NCBI GenBank assembly: GCA_965220055.1
Contig: CBDCPE010000002.1
Span: 62,001-126,000 of the forward strand
Direction of reading: 5' to 3'
DNA length: 64,000 nucleotides
Source of the DNA: Bin87 sp965220055
GTDB taxonomy: Bacteria > Chloroflexota > Dehalococcoidia > Lucifugimonadales > UBA3495
Positions 26,101-34,113 of this stretch are shown here, in pieces (position 1 is the first letter of the stretch; every line of letters starts with the position of its first letter). The notes beneath the pieces are model-generated. The model was not told where the DNA came from. It worked only from the letters and a program-made list of their open reading frames with translations, and made no database searches. Made by a program: the position numbers and the translations under genes.

Positions 26101-27795
26101 CTGGTGGTAGACGTCGACGTCGAGGACGGTTACGTGAACGTCGGGCAGATAGAAGAGTGCGGCGTACTCCGCCGCGCTCCCGCTGGCGACCGTGTGGGTG
26201 ATGGTGAATGTGTCGTCCGCAGGGTCCTCATCGTAGCCCGCGCTGACGGTGACGGTCTGCGGCGTGTCCCAGTTAGTGGTCGTGAAGAGCAGGCTGGGGG
26301 GTTGGGTGGTCAAGGCATCGCCCGCCAAAATGATGCCGGTTCCAACCCCAGGGGGTTGGATGGTCAACTCGCGGCCTGCTGAAATGCTGATTGTCACATC
26401 TCCCGTGGGTTGGTTGTCGAGCACGACGGTGTAGGTTTCCGAGCCGCCCTCGTCAATGATCAGCGAGTCTCGCGATAGGGTCACTGGGGCGAGCGTCGTG
26501 AATGACTCCCTGGGAAATCTATTGAAGAAGGTGCGGTGGGCTGGGGTTTGGTCCCACGCGTCCAGGATGTATCTCCTGCCCATGGCCAGGTTTTCCACCA
26601 GCGTGGTGGCGGAGGAAGCGTTGGCCGGGATGTCAAGCCGCGTCTGGTGCCAGTTGCGTGGTGGGTCGGCAAACCCCGTGTATACCCAAACGGTCTGTTG
26701 CTGGTCGCTGGGTACGACGGTGACTTCCACGAGAACAGTGGTGTATGTGACCTCTCCGGCTTTGATGTCTCGGATGACGTTCTTCCAATCGTGCGTGAAC
26801 TCCAGCTGTGCCGGGTCGCTGAAGCTCTCGTCCTGCGATGCCTGTACGACGTATCTGACGCCGCGCATGAAGGGGTACGAGAGAATTACCAGATCGCCGT
26901 CCTCATCCGTCTCTCCGGCGAACCGCACTGCGCCAAAGTTGGTTTCGCTCTGGGTCTTCTGTCGCATGAAGACCGGTCCCGGGGAGGCCAGGGTTACATA
27001 GACGTTGGCCGAGTTCCAGCCCACACTCTCGACCGTGAACGCGGTGATCTCGCTGGTCAGCTGTGGGGCGATGACCTCACCTCGGACCTCGATCATGAGG
27101 GCGGTTGATCGGGCGCTCCAGGGGCCAGTGCCTGTTTGAGAGCCCCCATCACCGTGGATGGTCCACCCCGTGGGGGTGGTCAGTTCGTCGTCGTCGTCGC
27201 TGCCGGTTCGGTACAAACTGATCTCGTGAGTGTTGAGGCCTGCCCTCGTAAGGGCGACGCCGTAGCTCGTGGACGGTTTGAGGTATGGACAGTCGGTTGT
27301 GGCGCGGAAAAAGTTCACCGCATCGCTGGTGAAGGTGGCGGGATTGGTCAGCGTGCAGATGACGTCTTCGTTGATGTATTTGAAGGTGCCAAGAATGGTG
27401 ACCCGTCTGAGGGTGGCGGTCAGTTCGGTGGCCGGGTCCGAATTGGCCTCGATGGTCGCAAATCTGATGCCGATCGAGTCGAGTTTGTATTCGGCGGCGT
27501 CGGAGCCGGTGGTGAACACTTGGCCGAGTCCGAGCGTAGCGGCGGTGAATTTTACAGGGTCAGGACCTTGATTTTCGAACAAAATATAAGGGGGTTGCCC
27601 CGTGTTCTTGACCAGGGTGATGATGTTCGTCTGACCCTGGACCGGCTGGTCGCCGAAGAGGGCGGCGACGGCCAGCATCACGGCTACCAGCAACAGCGGG
27701 GCAAGCCTGATGCCGCGCCGGGATGCGGCTCGGTTGAAACGGCGTGACCGCAGCGGTGCCGTAGGGCCGGAGCTGGTCGCATCGTTGCGTTGCAT
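23122..27795 (-). CDS. Giant secreted protein B with Calx-beta repeats (1,557 aa)
   Basis: Signal peptide: basic N terminus, hydrophobic LAPLLLVAVMLAVAALFG, cleavage near VQGQ (about residue 55). Modules: NTGQ unit (about 58-238), FN3-like region (240-435), an LIIDEGGSETYTV Calx-beta-like unit (440-560), a second NTGQ-like unit (566-742), paired Calx-beta domains (745-955), a CASGGIC unit (about 980-1085), a Calx-beta domain with VDYATANGSA (1090-1190), an SHDGSTAFTF unit, another Calx-beta domain and a final SHDGSTEFTF/GAICTDDGR unit. Calx-beta repeats bind calcium and suit an extracellular adhesin. The ATG at 27795 has GAGG upstream. Unlike A, C and D it is not directly coupled to a leader; an older giant-gene remnant lies between it and leader 2. 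Confidence 0.85.
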   Translation of the reverse strand: MQRNDATSSGPTAPLRSRRFNRAASRRGIRLAPLLLVAVMLAVAALFGDQPVQGQTNIITLVKNTGQPPYILFENQGPDPVKFTAATLGLGQVFTTGSDAAEYKLDSIGIRFATIEANSDPATELTATLRRVTILGTFKYINEDVICTLTNPATFTSDAVNFFRATTDCPYLKPSTSYGVALTRAGLNTHEISLYRTGSDDDDELTTPTGWTIHGDGGSQTGTGPWSARSTALMIEVRGEVIAPQLTSEITAFTVESVGWNSANVYVTLASPGPVFMRQKTQSETNFGAVRFAGETDEDGDLVILSYPFMRGVRYVVQASQDESFSDPAQLEFTHDWKNVIRDIKAGEVTYTTVLVEVTVVPSDQQQTVWVYTGFADPPRNWHQTRLDIPANASSATTLVENLAMGRRYILDAWDQTPAHRTFFNRFPRESFTTLAPVTLSRDSLIIDEGGSETYTVVLDNQPTGDVTISISAGRELTIQPPGVGTGIILAGDALTTQPPSLLFTTTNWDTPQTVTVSAGYDEDPADDTFTITHTVASGSAAEYAALFYLPDVHVTVLDVDVYHQVKTLRTLVANTGSGNNQAQSISTSGMDRWAQGFTTGIAGGGYVLASVGLRFSDTDSNASPGDLEVTLNQVAANGHPGDALCTLNNPASLRQRTVNAFTAPTAGDGRCSALKPNTEYFVVIKRISGTPAIRLTKTSRNGEDSGHTPRGWSIADSSRYANAGSTVWISDGNALKLDIEGDYVPALTAIDASAEESGDPNSSTTMTFQIFLDQKVKHSVSVDYATQDGTAEAGVNYKHTSGTVTFTPGEQVKTVEVEILEDDRGGSTYFMLILSNPRRAGLRANSPGTGRIFDASPRFRSWDTSARESNTGRDSTMSFVVEFDHRPHGDTTDYTVDYRTEDITATAGVDYESTSGTLTFAPTDGDKQVHVTIKDDDIQDNGETFRLVLSNPSNGAQLHRTAATVIGTILNHDSEGLTATFPASAYASKSHKGPTDRPQVVVAFNSSVASISTTTPSVVVKGASITSVQAHTEDGLQNAQIFILEPDGNDDITFTLVANVACASGGICSGTGTPITQVPSAHTIPVRQTATTGELSVADAAASEEDDSTIDFVVTLSPAGDESVTVDYATANGSAAAGNDYTAKSGSLTFNAGETSKTIQVAIIDDTVDDDNETLTVTLSNASGAEISDGQATGTITDGDTETSPLTAEFQDLPDSHDGSTAFTFQVRFSEDVGISYVNMRDDTFSLDDGDVTGARRVDGRHDLWEITVEPDDNTDVVITLTANRSCTTAGAICTREDTPRQLTNSPSATVPGPAERSSSDTTEDTAEEPTVTSQLSVAGATASEEDDSTIDFVVTLNPAGEASITVDYATANGTASAGSDYTAQSGTLTFTAGETSQTVTVAIIDDSTEESDETLTLTLSNASGAEISAGQATGTITDSEPVPLTASFSNVPDSHDGSTEFTFDLTFSENFPLSYRTLRDHAFTKDAQNEDHVVAAQRKVPGSNQTWTITVEPSGNGAITITLPATTDCSATGAICTDDGRMLSNSTSVSISGPS

Positions 27796-27800
27796 GGGTG

Positions 27801-28466
27801 TTACCTCGAATCAACCCGGTGGGAGCGGGCGGTTGTGGATTTGGGAATCTCGTGCGCGCAGTTACATGAGGGCAGTCCGGCGGGAGAGCGGTAGGCGCCG
27901 TGCGTTTCCAGGCAGCTTCCGCTTGCCTTCCTGGATCGGACCCGGTGCGATTGCGCCCGGTGTCGCAGGACCGGCGCCCGGCCGCCAGCTACGTACGGTG
28001 GCCGGGTGACGCTGCGGGCCGGGTCCACGGATGTGACGTGCGGGTCCTGCGGCGCTTGGCGTGGCCCCATGGGATGCGCAACCGGGCCGCCGGCAAGGGT
28101 CTCCTGGCGGTCCCGGTGGTTGGGAAGGGGGACCCGCGCATTGATGAGCGTGCCGTCGTCTTGGTCCGAGCGCGCGCAGGTTGTGCCTGTGGCGTCCGGG
28201 ATGCCCGCGTTGGCGGCGGCACCCACGGCCCGATGGCAGGTGAAGGCGGCGTGATTCAGCGCGTGGGCGTCGACAACGTTCGGGATGTCCGCCGTGAGCG
28301 TCTCGCCCACCTGTGGCGTGCCGGGTGGGGGGTCCCACTCCAGGGCAATGCTGCCGCCAACTATGGCGGCGGCGAGGTCGCTAGGCGCGTTGGGGTTGCT
28401 CCGGGCCTGGAGCGCCCAGGGGATGCGCAGCAGTGGGGGCGGCGCTGGCCGCCGGGAGATAATCAC
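27801..28466 (-). pseudogene. Truncated giant-gene remnant still coupled to leader 2
   Basis: Open for about 221 codons from the GTG at 28466, which overlaps leader 2's stop (GTGA). The start VIISRRPAP is identical to giant D, then LLRIPWALQARSN parallels its signal region, and a degraded FN3 piece (AAAIVGGSIALEWDPP) runs into GTPQVGETLTADI, a repeat unit seen in giant A. After that the sequence loses module character. I read it as a collapsed giant gene kept in frame at its 5' end. It ends just before giant gene B. Confidence 0.6.
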
Positions 28467-28822
28467 GGCCCGCCCCACGCCCTAACTGGGCCGAAAGTCG
28501 GGGGGGGGGGGCTTGAGGCCGATGCCAGCGCGTCCGCAACGACGGTCACGGTTTGGAGCTTACCTGGCGGCGTGGAAATATTCGCTTGGTGAGGCTGCCC
28601 GCCCGCGGCGTCGCAGTCCCCGGTGACGGGCCGGCCAAGGGTCACAACTCCGCTGGAGTGCGGCGGCGGCACGGTTAGTCGGGGAATGCTGGCGGTCCGT
28701 TGCGTCTTCAGGACAGCGTAGCCCGTCGCGCGGGACGGGAGCCGGTGTTCAGGGTCCTGTAACCGGCCTTGGCCTTCCCGCTGGAAGGCAGTTCGAGGGG
28801 CCACTGCGTCTGGCGCGTTCAT
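28463..28822 (-). CDS. Leader ORF 2
   Basis: A 119-codon homologue of leader 1 (MNAPDAVAPRTAFQREGQGR..., NISTPPGKLQTVTVVADALASAS, then a proline run from the C tract). It ends in TGA overlapping the GTG of the remnant gene. With 12 C the frame reaches this overlap. Upstream GTGAAGAACGCG is a weak ribosome site. Many amino-acid differences from copy 1 yet identical length support a translated sequence. Confidence 0.6.
   Translation of the reverse strand: MNAPDAVAPRTAFQREGQGRLQDPEHRLPSRATGYAVLKTQRTASIPRLTVPPPHSSGVVTLGRPVTGDCDAAGGQPHQANISTPPGKLQTVTVVADALASASSPPPPTFGPVRAWGGP
28500..28511. repeat. Poly-G/C tract of 12, locus B
   Basis: Twelve G on the + strand inside leader ORF 2, 33 bases from the GTG start of the remnant gene. 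The flanking sequence on the coding strand is GACTTTCGGCC, as at the other loci. Confidence 0.95.
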
Positions 28823-28894
28823 TCGGCGCGTTCTTCACCCTGGGCGCGCATCGGTGAGCTTCCGTCTGGAAACCCCGCAACGCCCGATTGTCGG

Positions 28895-28995
28895 CTGATA
28901 TGTGTAACATTCTACAACACACTTAGCAATGACTGTTCCGTGCGTTTGCGTTTGTTATGCACGCCGTAAGCGGTAACTGACAACCCTGGGCTCGA
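28895..28995 (-). promoter_or_regulatory. Conserved promoter region of leader 2
   Basis: Minus-strand core CATTGCTAAGTGTGTTG followed by TAGAAT (28909-28914), 87 bases before the leader ATG. It is shared with the other three leader loci. Confidence 0.5.
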
Positions 28996-29566
28996 CCCGA
29001 CCTGGTCTTCTTGCCGGGGCGACCCCACGGCCGGAACGATTGGAGTCGCCTGCGGTCGAAATGGCGGGCCTGGATTGCCATTCACCGGGTGGTTTACGTC
29101 GCTGCGGGAACGGCGAGGTGGCTCGGCGTGTTGGCTCGTGCCGTACCGGTCTGGCGGGGTGTCCACCGGTTCTATCCAAGTGTTTCCCATGCTATGACGT
29201 ATGTTACCCATCTCATCAACGCCGATGGTGCCCTTTGGCAAGATGATCCAGTCGGGCGTTGCCGACTGGTCAAGCGTACCGACCATGGCATTGGCGGAAA
29301 AGTCAGCGCCCCCGAGAGAACCTTGAGATGGCGTGATCAGAGGTTGGAGCGGCTCGCGGGCCGTGAGTTCAGCACGATCAGAAAGGTTCGTTTGCAATCT
29401 TGCCGTCCCGGTTTGGTGGCGGTAGATTTGGTCCGGCCGTTGGCGTGCGCGCTCGCGGCGCCTGTGGCCAAATGCCAGGCGACGGCGTGGTTACCGTCCA
29501 CGGTACGGTGTGAGCCTGGCGGCACCGCCGGTTGCCGACAATCAACGCGCAGGTGGCGCAGGCGGT
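28996..29566. other. Shared upstream region between leader 2 and sensor kinase
   Basis: About 570 bases between divergent transcription units. Patches (for example CACGATCAG..GGTTCG near 29375) recur before the kinase remnant at about 33537, so the region was duplicated with the cassette. It should contain the kinase promoter; no clear hexamers were identified. Confidence 0.4.
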
Positions 29567-30808
29567 ATGGAGGGCACCGTGTTTGGTGTAATACGCATGG
29601 CGGCAGGAAGGTTCTCGTGGTGCTTTGACTGGGGCGGTCAAACCATTACGGAAGAACTTCTGCACGCCGCCAGGGTGCTGTTGTGGGTCCGGTGGTTCGG
29701 ACTGGGCGCCGCTTTTGTGGAAATCCACTACCGCGTCGACTACTGGTCCCTCAGCCACATTCTCAACACGTGCTACTGCCTGGGGTTCCTGGCGGCGAAC
29801 GGGTACGTGCAGTACCTGATGCGGCGCAGCGGGACGGTGAAGCCGGCCTGGCTGTTTGTGCTCAGTGCCCTGGACGTGGTGGCGATTTCGTTCAGCGCCT
29901 CCATCTCCGGTGGTTTCAACAGTCCCTACTTTGCGATGTACTACGTCGCGCTGGCGGTGTTCGCCTATGTGTTCACCTCTCCGTGGCTGGTCCTGTCCTG
30001 GACCACGCTGGTGGCGGTGATCTACTCGGTGCTGAGCTTTACGGTGGAGCCTACGCTGGACCTCGCCGGCAAGGATGAGCAGCACCTGTTCTACCGCGTG
30101 GTGGCGCTGTACGCCGTGTCGGTGGCGGTCAGCATCATCGCCGGCCTCGAAAGGGAGAGCCGGCGGAAAGGGCTGGAGCGCGAGCGGGAACTCCAACGCC
30201 AACGCATTGAGCTTTCGCAGACGATCCACGACACCACCGCGCAGTGGGCCTACATGGTCGGCCTGGGCGTCGAGCGGGTGATGGAGTTGGTCGATGAGGA
30301 GCAGGAGGAAGTGAGGGCCAGGCTCCGGCTGGTTGCGGAACTCTCCCGGTCGGCGATGTGGGAGTTGAGGCATCCCATTGACGGCGGGCAGATCTTCCGT
30401 GGCGAGGAGCTGGGACAGGTGCTGGAAGCCCACGCGGCGACGTTCACCACCATCACGTCGGTTCCGGCGGAGCTGGCGCAGCGTGGGCCGGAACCGCCAC
30501 TTTCAACCATTGCCAGGAGCCTGCTCTTTTCGATTGCCCACAACGCGCTGACCAACGTGATCCGGCACGCCGAGGCCAGTAGGGTCGTCATTGGTCTCGA
30601 CTGCACGGGCGACGAGCTGCGGCTGGCGGTGTCCGACGACGGCAGGGGGCTGCCACCGGACTACCAGACCCGTGGCCACGGGTTCAGGAACATGCGGGCC
30701 GACGCCGAGCGGATGGGCGGACGCCTGGAGGTGAAATCGGACGTTGAAGGCGGCGGGACCACGGTTACGTGCGTGGTTCCCTGCCGGAACATGGTTGGAG
30801 GGGAATAG
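29567..30808 (+). CDS. NarL-family membrane sensor histidine kinase
   Basis: About 413 residues from the ATG at 29567; the ATG at 29597 is an alternative. Six hydrophobic segments fill residues 35-195 (for example SHILNTCYCLGFLAANGYVQ and YFAMYYVALAVFAYVF) with no large external domain. Then a coiled linker LERERELQRQRIELSQ leads into the HisKA_3 box with phospho-acceptor His221 (TIHDTTAQ), and an HATPase domain with N box (SIAHNALTNVIRHAEAS) and G boxes (SDDGRGLPPDY, GHGFRNMRADAERMGG). It would phosphorylate the regulator encoded immediately downstream. Divergent to leader 2, so control of the giant-gene promoter is a natural hypothesis. A truncated duplicate lies at 33605-34004. Confidence 0.88.
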   Translation: MEGTVFGVIRMAAGRFSWCFDWGGQTITEELLHAARVLLWVRWFGLGAAFVEIHYRVDYWSLSHILNTCYCLGFLAANGYVQYLMRRSGTVKPAWLFVLSALDVVAISFSASISGGFNSPYFAMYYVALAVFAYVFTSPWLVLSWTTLVAVIYSVLSFTVEPTLDLAGKDEQHLFYRVVALYAVSVAVSIIAGLERESRRKGLERERELQRQRIELSQTIHDTTAQWAYMVGLGVERVMELVDEEQEEVRARLRLVAELSRSAMWELRHPIDGGQIFRGEELGQVLEAHAATFTTITSVPAELAQRGPEPPLSTIARSLLFSIAHNALTNVIRHAEASRVVIGLDCTGDELRLAVSDDGRGLPPDYQTRGHGFRNMRADAERMGGRLEVKSDVEGGGTTVTCVVPCRNMVGGE

Positions 30809-31477
30809 ATGACTGATGAGAAACGCACCAGCGTGATGCTGGTTGATGATCATTCCATCATGCGGGACCTGCTCAGGGACGCCCTGGAGAACACCGGGGA
30901 GTTCCAGGTGGTGGCCCAGGCCGCGGACGGGCAGGAGGCCCTGCGGGTGGCGGCCGAAGCCGCTCCCGACGTGATCGTCATGGACGTGATCATGCCGGTG
31001 ATGGACGGCATCGAGGCCTGCCGGGAGATCACGGAGCTGCTGCCGGATACGCGGGTGCTGATGTTGACGGCGTCAAATGAGCAGGACGCCATCGTGAAGT
31101 CGATTGCTGCCGGAGCCACCGGCTACCTTCAAAAGTATTCCGGCAAGGAGCAGTTGCTCACGACGTTGCGTGAGGTGGCCGAGGGCGAGTTCCGCATCCC
31201 GGGGAACGCGGCGCGGAGGCTATCCCGGGCGGTGCGCGGCCCGCTGGGGGACGGCGCCGTCGAGCGGTTGGAAGGGCTTACGGACCGGGAGGTGGAGATC
31301 CTGAAGCAGTTTGCCGAGGGGTTGAGCTACCAGGAGATTGGCGACGTGAGGGAGATCAGCCCGCTCACGGTGCGCAACGCGGTGTCGGGGGTGCAGAAGA
31401 AGCTGGGTTTCCGGACCAGGCAGCAGATGGTGGTGTGGGCCATCCGAGTCGGCGTTGTAGACGAAGGCTTGGTGTAG
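30809..31477 (+). CDS. LuxR/NarL-type response regulator
   Basis: A 222-residue cognate regulator of the kinase; its ATG directly follows the kinase stop, with GGAGGGG at good spacing. The receiver is complete: acidic pair LVDDH, phospho-acceptor Asp59 in VIVMDVIMP, switch Thr in LMLTAS and Lys in YLQKYSG. The C-terminal HTH is LTDREVEILKQFAEGLSYQEIGDV...TVRNAVSGVQKKLGF. Its paralogue at 22255 has lost all three phosphorylation residues. Confidence 0.9.
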   Translation: MTDEKRTSVMLVDDHSIMRDLLRDALENTGEFQVVAQAADGQEALRVAAEAAPDVIVMDVIMPVMDGIEACREITELLPDTRVLMLTASNEQDAIVKSIAAGATGYLQKYSGKEQLLTTLREVAEGEFRIPGNAARRLSRAVRGPLGDGAVERLEGLTDREVEILKQFAEGLSYQEIGDVREISPLTVRNAVSGVQKKLGFRTRQQMVVWAIRVGVVDEGLV

Positions 31478-31559
31478 CCCTCAGGAGAAACCGGCGCGGT
31501 GGGGTACAATTGCCGCCGCCATTCCCTCCCCAGAAGCCGCCGCCCAGAAGCCGCCGCCC

Positions 31560-31640
31560 ATGACCACCCCGTCCGATACCGTCGAGATTTACAGCGCGAG
31601 GTGCCAGGCCCGCACCGCGTCCCGGGACATCGCGCGATAG
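31560..31640 (+). pseudogene. DUF5679 remnant
   Basis: Duplicate of 16654-16818: the first residues are MTTPSDTVEIYSARCQARTA, then an early stop after 26 residues. The first CxxC is broken (YSARC) and the second is lost. The upstream TACAATTGCC (31505) and ribosome region are copied too. Confidence 0.8.
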
Positions 31641-31641
31641 C

Positions 31642-31975
31642 ATGGCCCTGGACCTGGGACGGACCGTCCACCAGCTCCTGCCCGCCCGGGACGGCGTCGC
31701 GCTGGCCAGCCGTACCCGCACCCAGCGTCGGGACGACGCCATCGACCGGGCCCTCGCCGTGCCCGCCGACGTGGCGGCCTTCCGCACCCCCGCGGTGGGA
31801 CGGCCGGCCCTACATCTCCGCCCGCACCGGCCCCGAGGGCCTGCTGGGCAGCCGTCCGCCTGCTGCAGCGCCCACCGACTGGACGGCCGTCTCCGTGGAC
31901 GGCTCCCACATCGACGTGGACCGCCACCTGCCCCTGCGCCGCCTCGCCGGCCATGCCGCCTCTCAGCAAGACACT
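31642..31975 (+). pseudogene. NurA remnant, frameshifted and truncated
   Basis: It begins MALDLGRTVHQLLPARDGV like the intact NurA. One inserted base near 31800 shifts the frame inside GRRPYISARTG; the +1 frame then continues PYISARTGPEGLLGS...VSVDGSHIDVDRHLPLR. Homology ends at about 31937, where it joins the duplicated 669-bp block. Confidence 0.85.
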
Positions 31976-32041
31976 TGATACCGGACCCTGGCCCAGCCGA
32001 GCGCCTTTTGCCCGCGTTCTTGCCGCAACTCTCGACGGCTC

Positions 32042-32344
32042 CTATCCGCAGTAACGGGCGCAGTCGGCCCTGATCGCCCCGATCGTGACCTCCACCGCTC
32101 TCCAGTTGATCACGCAATCTCTGCTCCACCGCCGCGGCGCTCAACGCAACGGTGCCGCTGGCGCTGGACGCGGTCAGCCGATGCAGCGTGGCGTTGGTGT
32201 CCGCCAGGCATCCGGCATAACAACGCACCAGGCGATCGTTTGAGTCAACCCCGCAGGCAAGCGCGGTCCACAGGCCACAATCAGCAGCAGCGTGCGCAAC
32301 AGCCGATGCGCGGTTGGTTCTTCCAGGCGCCCGATATTGCGCAT
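32042..32344 (-). pseudogene. Broken copy of the 100-aa small protein
   Basis: Nearly the same DNA as 4406-4708, but one base is missing near codon 8 and one is gained near the C terminus, so LADTNATLHRLTASSASGTVALSA is preserved while both ends are out of frame (the MGEI...C end is lost). Its N-terminal frame reads RLEEPTAHRLLRTLLLIVAC, a membrane-like start that may be closer to the ancestral form. Confidence 0.75.
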
Positions 32345-32347
32345 CTG

Positions 32348-32645
32348 TCAGGGACGCTCCGCGCCACCGGCCAGCTGGTCCGCCGTCCTCTCGTCGAACA
32401 TGGCGGACGCCGCCACCGCCGCAAAGTCGGCGTCGATGAAGTAGCTCTGCAACGGGCTGTTGGCCGCCACCGGCCGCGACAGCGTCATCCCACGCTCCCG
32501 CTGGAACCGCCGCAGCGCGTTGCTCATCCGCATCAGCAACGAGCGCAACTCCGCCGGCGTCAGCTCCGTCCTCTGACAGAGGGCCCTCCGATGGATGCCC
32601 CTTTCACCGGCCCGCCACACCTGGAGCATCGTCCGCCTGGCCACG
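32348..32645 (-). pseudogene. 5'-truncated copy of the conserved hypothetical gene
   Basis: Encodes the C-terminal part of the 4712-5254 protein from VARRTMLQVWRAGERG to the end. About the first 81 codons are missing, cut at the MITE left end. A frame reading out of the MITE (MQTIFWVIDRNE...) fuses to it but is unlikely to be a real start. Confidence 0.75.
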
Positions 32646-32828
32646 CTGACAGGGGTAGGTATTTTCGCGCCATGTTGATGATCCTCATTTCGGTCGATGA
32701 CCCAGAATATGGTTTGCAAACCAGAAAACTCGGCTTTCGCGCCATCTCACGGCCTGGACCGGCTATGCTCGACTCTTGTGCATTCCAAGGTTTTGTACCT
32801 AATTTCAACTGTTACCTACCCCTGTCAG
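32646..32828. mobile_element. 183-bp MITE, copy 1 (inverted relative to the others)
   Basis: Terminal inverted repeats CTGACAGGGGTAGGTA...TACCTACCCCTGTCAG and no coding capacity. It has the same length as the copies at 42987 and 51361, but in the opposite orientation and more diverged. The left flank is the cut hypothetical gene and the right flank is GGGGG of a leader C tract. The flanks do not form a target duplication, which suggests recombination between two MITEs. Confidence 0.85.
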
Positions 32829-33146
32829 GGGGCTGACAAGGGCGTTGGAGCATTGAGGCGCCGGCGCGCCCGCAACGACGGTCACGGTTTGAAGCCTACC
32901 TGGCGGCGTGGAAATATTTCCCGAGTCCTGCCGCTCGTCCGAGGCGTCGCACTCCTTGATGACGGGCCGGCTCCGGTCGGAGTCCGGTGGAGCCGCGATT
33001 AGTCGTGGAATGCTGCCGGTGCGTTGCGCCTTCAGGACAGCGTAGCCCGTCACATGTGACGGGAGTCGGTGTGCAGGGTCCTGCAACCGACCGTGGCCTT
33101 CCCGCGGGAAGGTATCCTGAGAGGCCGCTGCATCCGGCGCGTTCAT
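32805..33146 (-). CDS. Leader ORF 3, orphaned and running into a MITE
   Basis: Homologue of leaders 1 and 2 (MNAPDAAASQDTFPREGHGRLQDP..., NISTPPGRLQTVTVVAGAP). It is four codons shorter in the middle, still in frame, then reads into the MITE and stops there. A good site GGAGAAAGCGCC precedes the ATG. No giant gene follows: the downstream neighbour is the truncated hypothetical gene. Probably non-functional. Confidence 0.5.
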   Translation of the reverse strand: MNAPDAAASQDTFPREGHGRLQDPAHRLPSHVTGYAVLKAQRTGSIPRLIAAPPDSDRSRPVIKECDASDERQDSGNISTPPGRLQTVTVVAGAPAPQCSNALVSPLTGVGNS

Positions 33147-33218
33147 TTGGCGCTTTCTCCACCCTGGGCGCGCAGCGGCGGATTTCCGTCTGGAAACCCC
33201 GACACGCTCACTTATCGG

Positions 33219-33330
33219 CACACGTTTATAACATTCTGCAACACGCTTAGCAATGACTGTTCCGTGCGTTTACGTTTGTTAGGCACAGTATTGACGGTAA
33301 CTCGCGACCCGGAGTTCGACCCGACCAGGT
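33219..33330 (-). promoter_or_regulatory. Conserved promoter region of leader 3
   Basis: Minus-strand CATTGCTAAGCGTGTTG then CAGAAT (33233-33238), again 87 bases from the leader ATG. Homology with locus D extends further upstream, to about 33445. Confidence 0.45.
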
Positions 33331-33604
33331 TCCCTTGCCCAGGCGATCCAACCCCCATTCCATGCCCCTGCCGGTCGGGTTTGGGTTGCGCCCCACCCAC
33401 CTGGAACGGCCGGGCGCGGCGGCGGACCGGGTTCACCGCACCCGCCGCGCTTCCACAACCCGGCGGGTGCCCTACTCACCCGTCAGCCCGGCTCAACTCC
33501 GGCTGGAGCGCCGACCGGTTTACCGGATGTGTGTTCACCACGATCAGGGAGGTTCGCCGGTAATCTTGCGGTCACCGCCAACGGGCGGTGGATTGGTTGT
33601 GCTG

Positions 33605-34004
33605 CCTCACCTTCAGCCCTGGACGTGGGCGCGATCTCGTTCAGCGCCTCCATCTCCGGGGGTTCAACAGTCCCTACTTCGCCATGTACTACGTCGCGGT
33701 GGCGGTATTTGCCTATGTGTTCATCTCTCCCTGGCTGGTCCTGTCCTGGATCACGCTGGCGGCAGCCATCTACTCGGTGCTGAGCTTCCTGGTTGAGCCG
33801 GGGCTGGACCTGGCCGGCAAGGAGGAGCAGCACCTCTTCTACCGCGTGGTGGCGCTGTATGCCGTCTCGGTGGCGGTCGGCATCATCGCCGGTCTGGAAC
33901 CGGGAATCCGGCGAAGGGGATTGGAGCGCGAGCGGGAACTGCAACGCCAGCGCATCGAGCTCTCCCAGACCATCCACGACACGACGGCCCAGTGGGCCAA
34001 GTAG
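33605..34004 (+). pseudogene. Truncated sensor-kinase duplicate
   Basis: It matches the kinase at 29567 from the third membrane helix (a missing base in the GGG-TTCAAC region shifts the frame) through YFAMYYVAVAVFAYVF, the coiled linker and SQTIHDTTAQWA, then stops directly after the phospho-acceptor motif. No ATPase domain, and no response regulator follows. Confidence 0.85.
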
Positions 34005-34042
34005 GACTGAATTGCGAACTTTTCGCTGCGAGGTCCTGATGT

Positions 34043-34077
34043 AAGGAGCCAATCAGGCCACCTCGAATAGGCTCCTT
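34043..34077. terminator. Weak hairpin AAGGAGCC/GGCTCCTT
   Basis: Eight-base arms with a 19-base loop, between the kinase remnant and the 3' end of the leftward sulfotransferase gene. There is no T run, so a terminator role is uncertain. Confidence 0.3.
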
Positions 34078-34113
34078 GAGCCTCCGGGCCGCCAGGTTGG
34101 GGGCTCAACCACT

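Larger units (their letters stand above)
31977..32645. repeat. 669-bp duplicated block, copy 2
   Basis: Counterpart of 4341-5009, ending exactly where the MITE begins at 32646. Confidence 0.85.
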
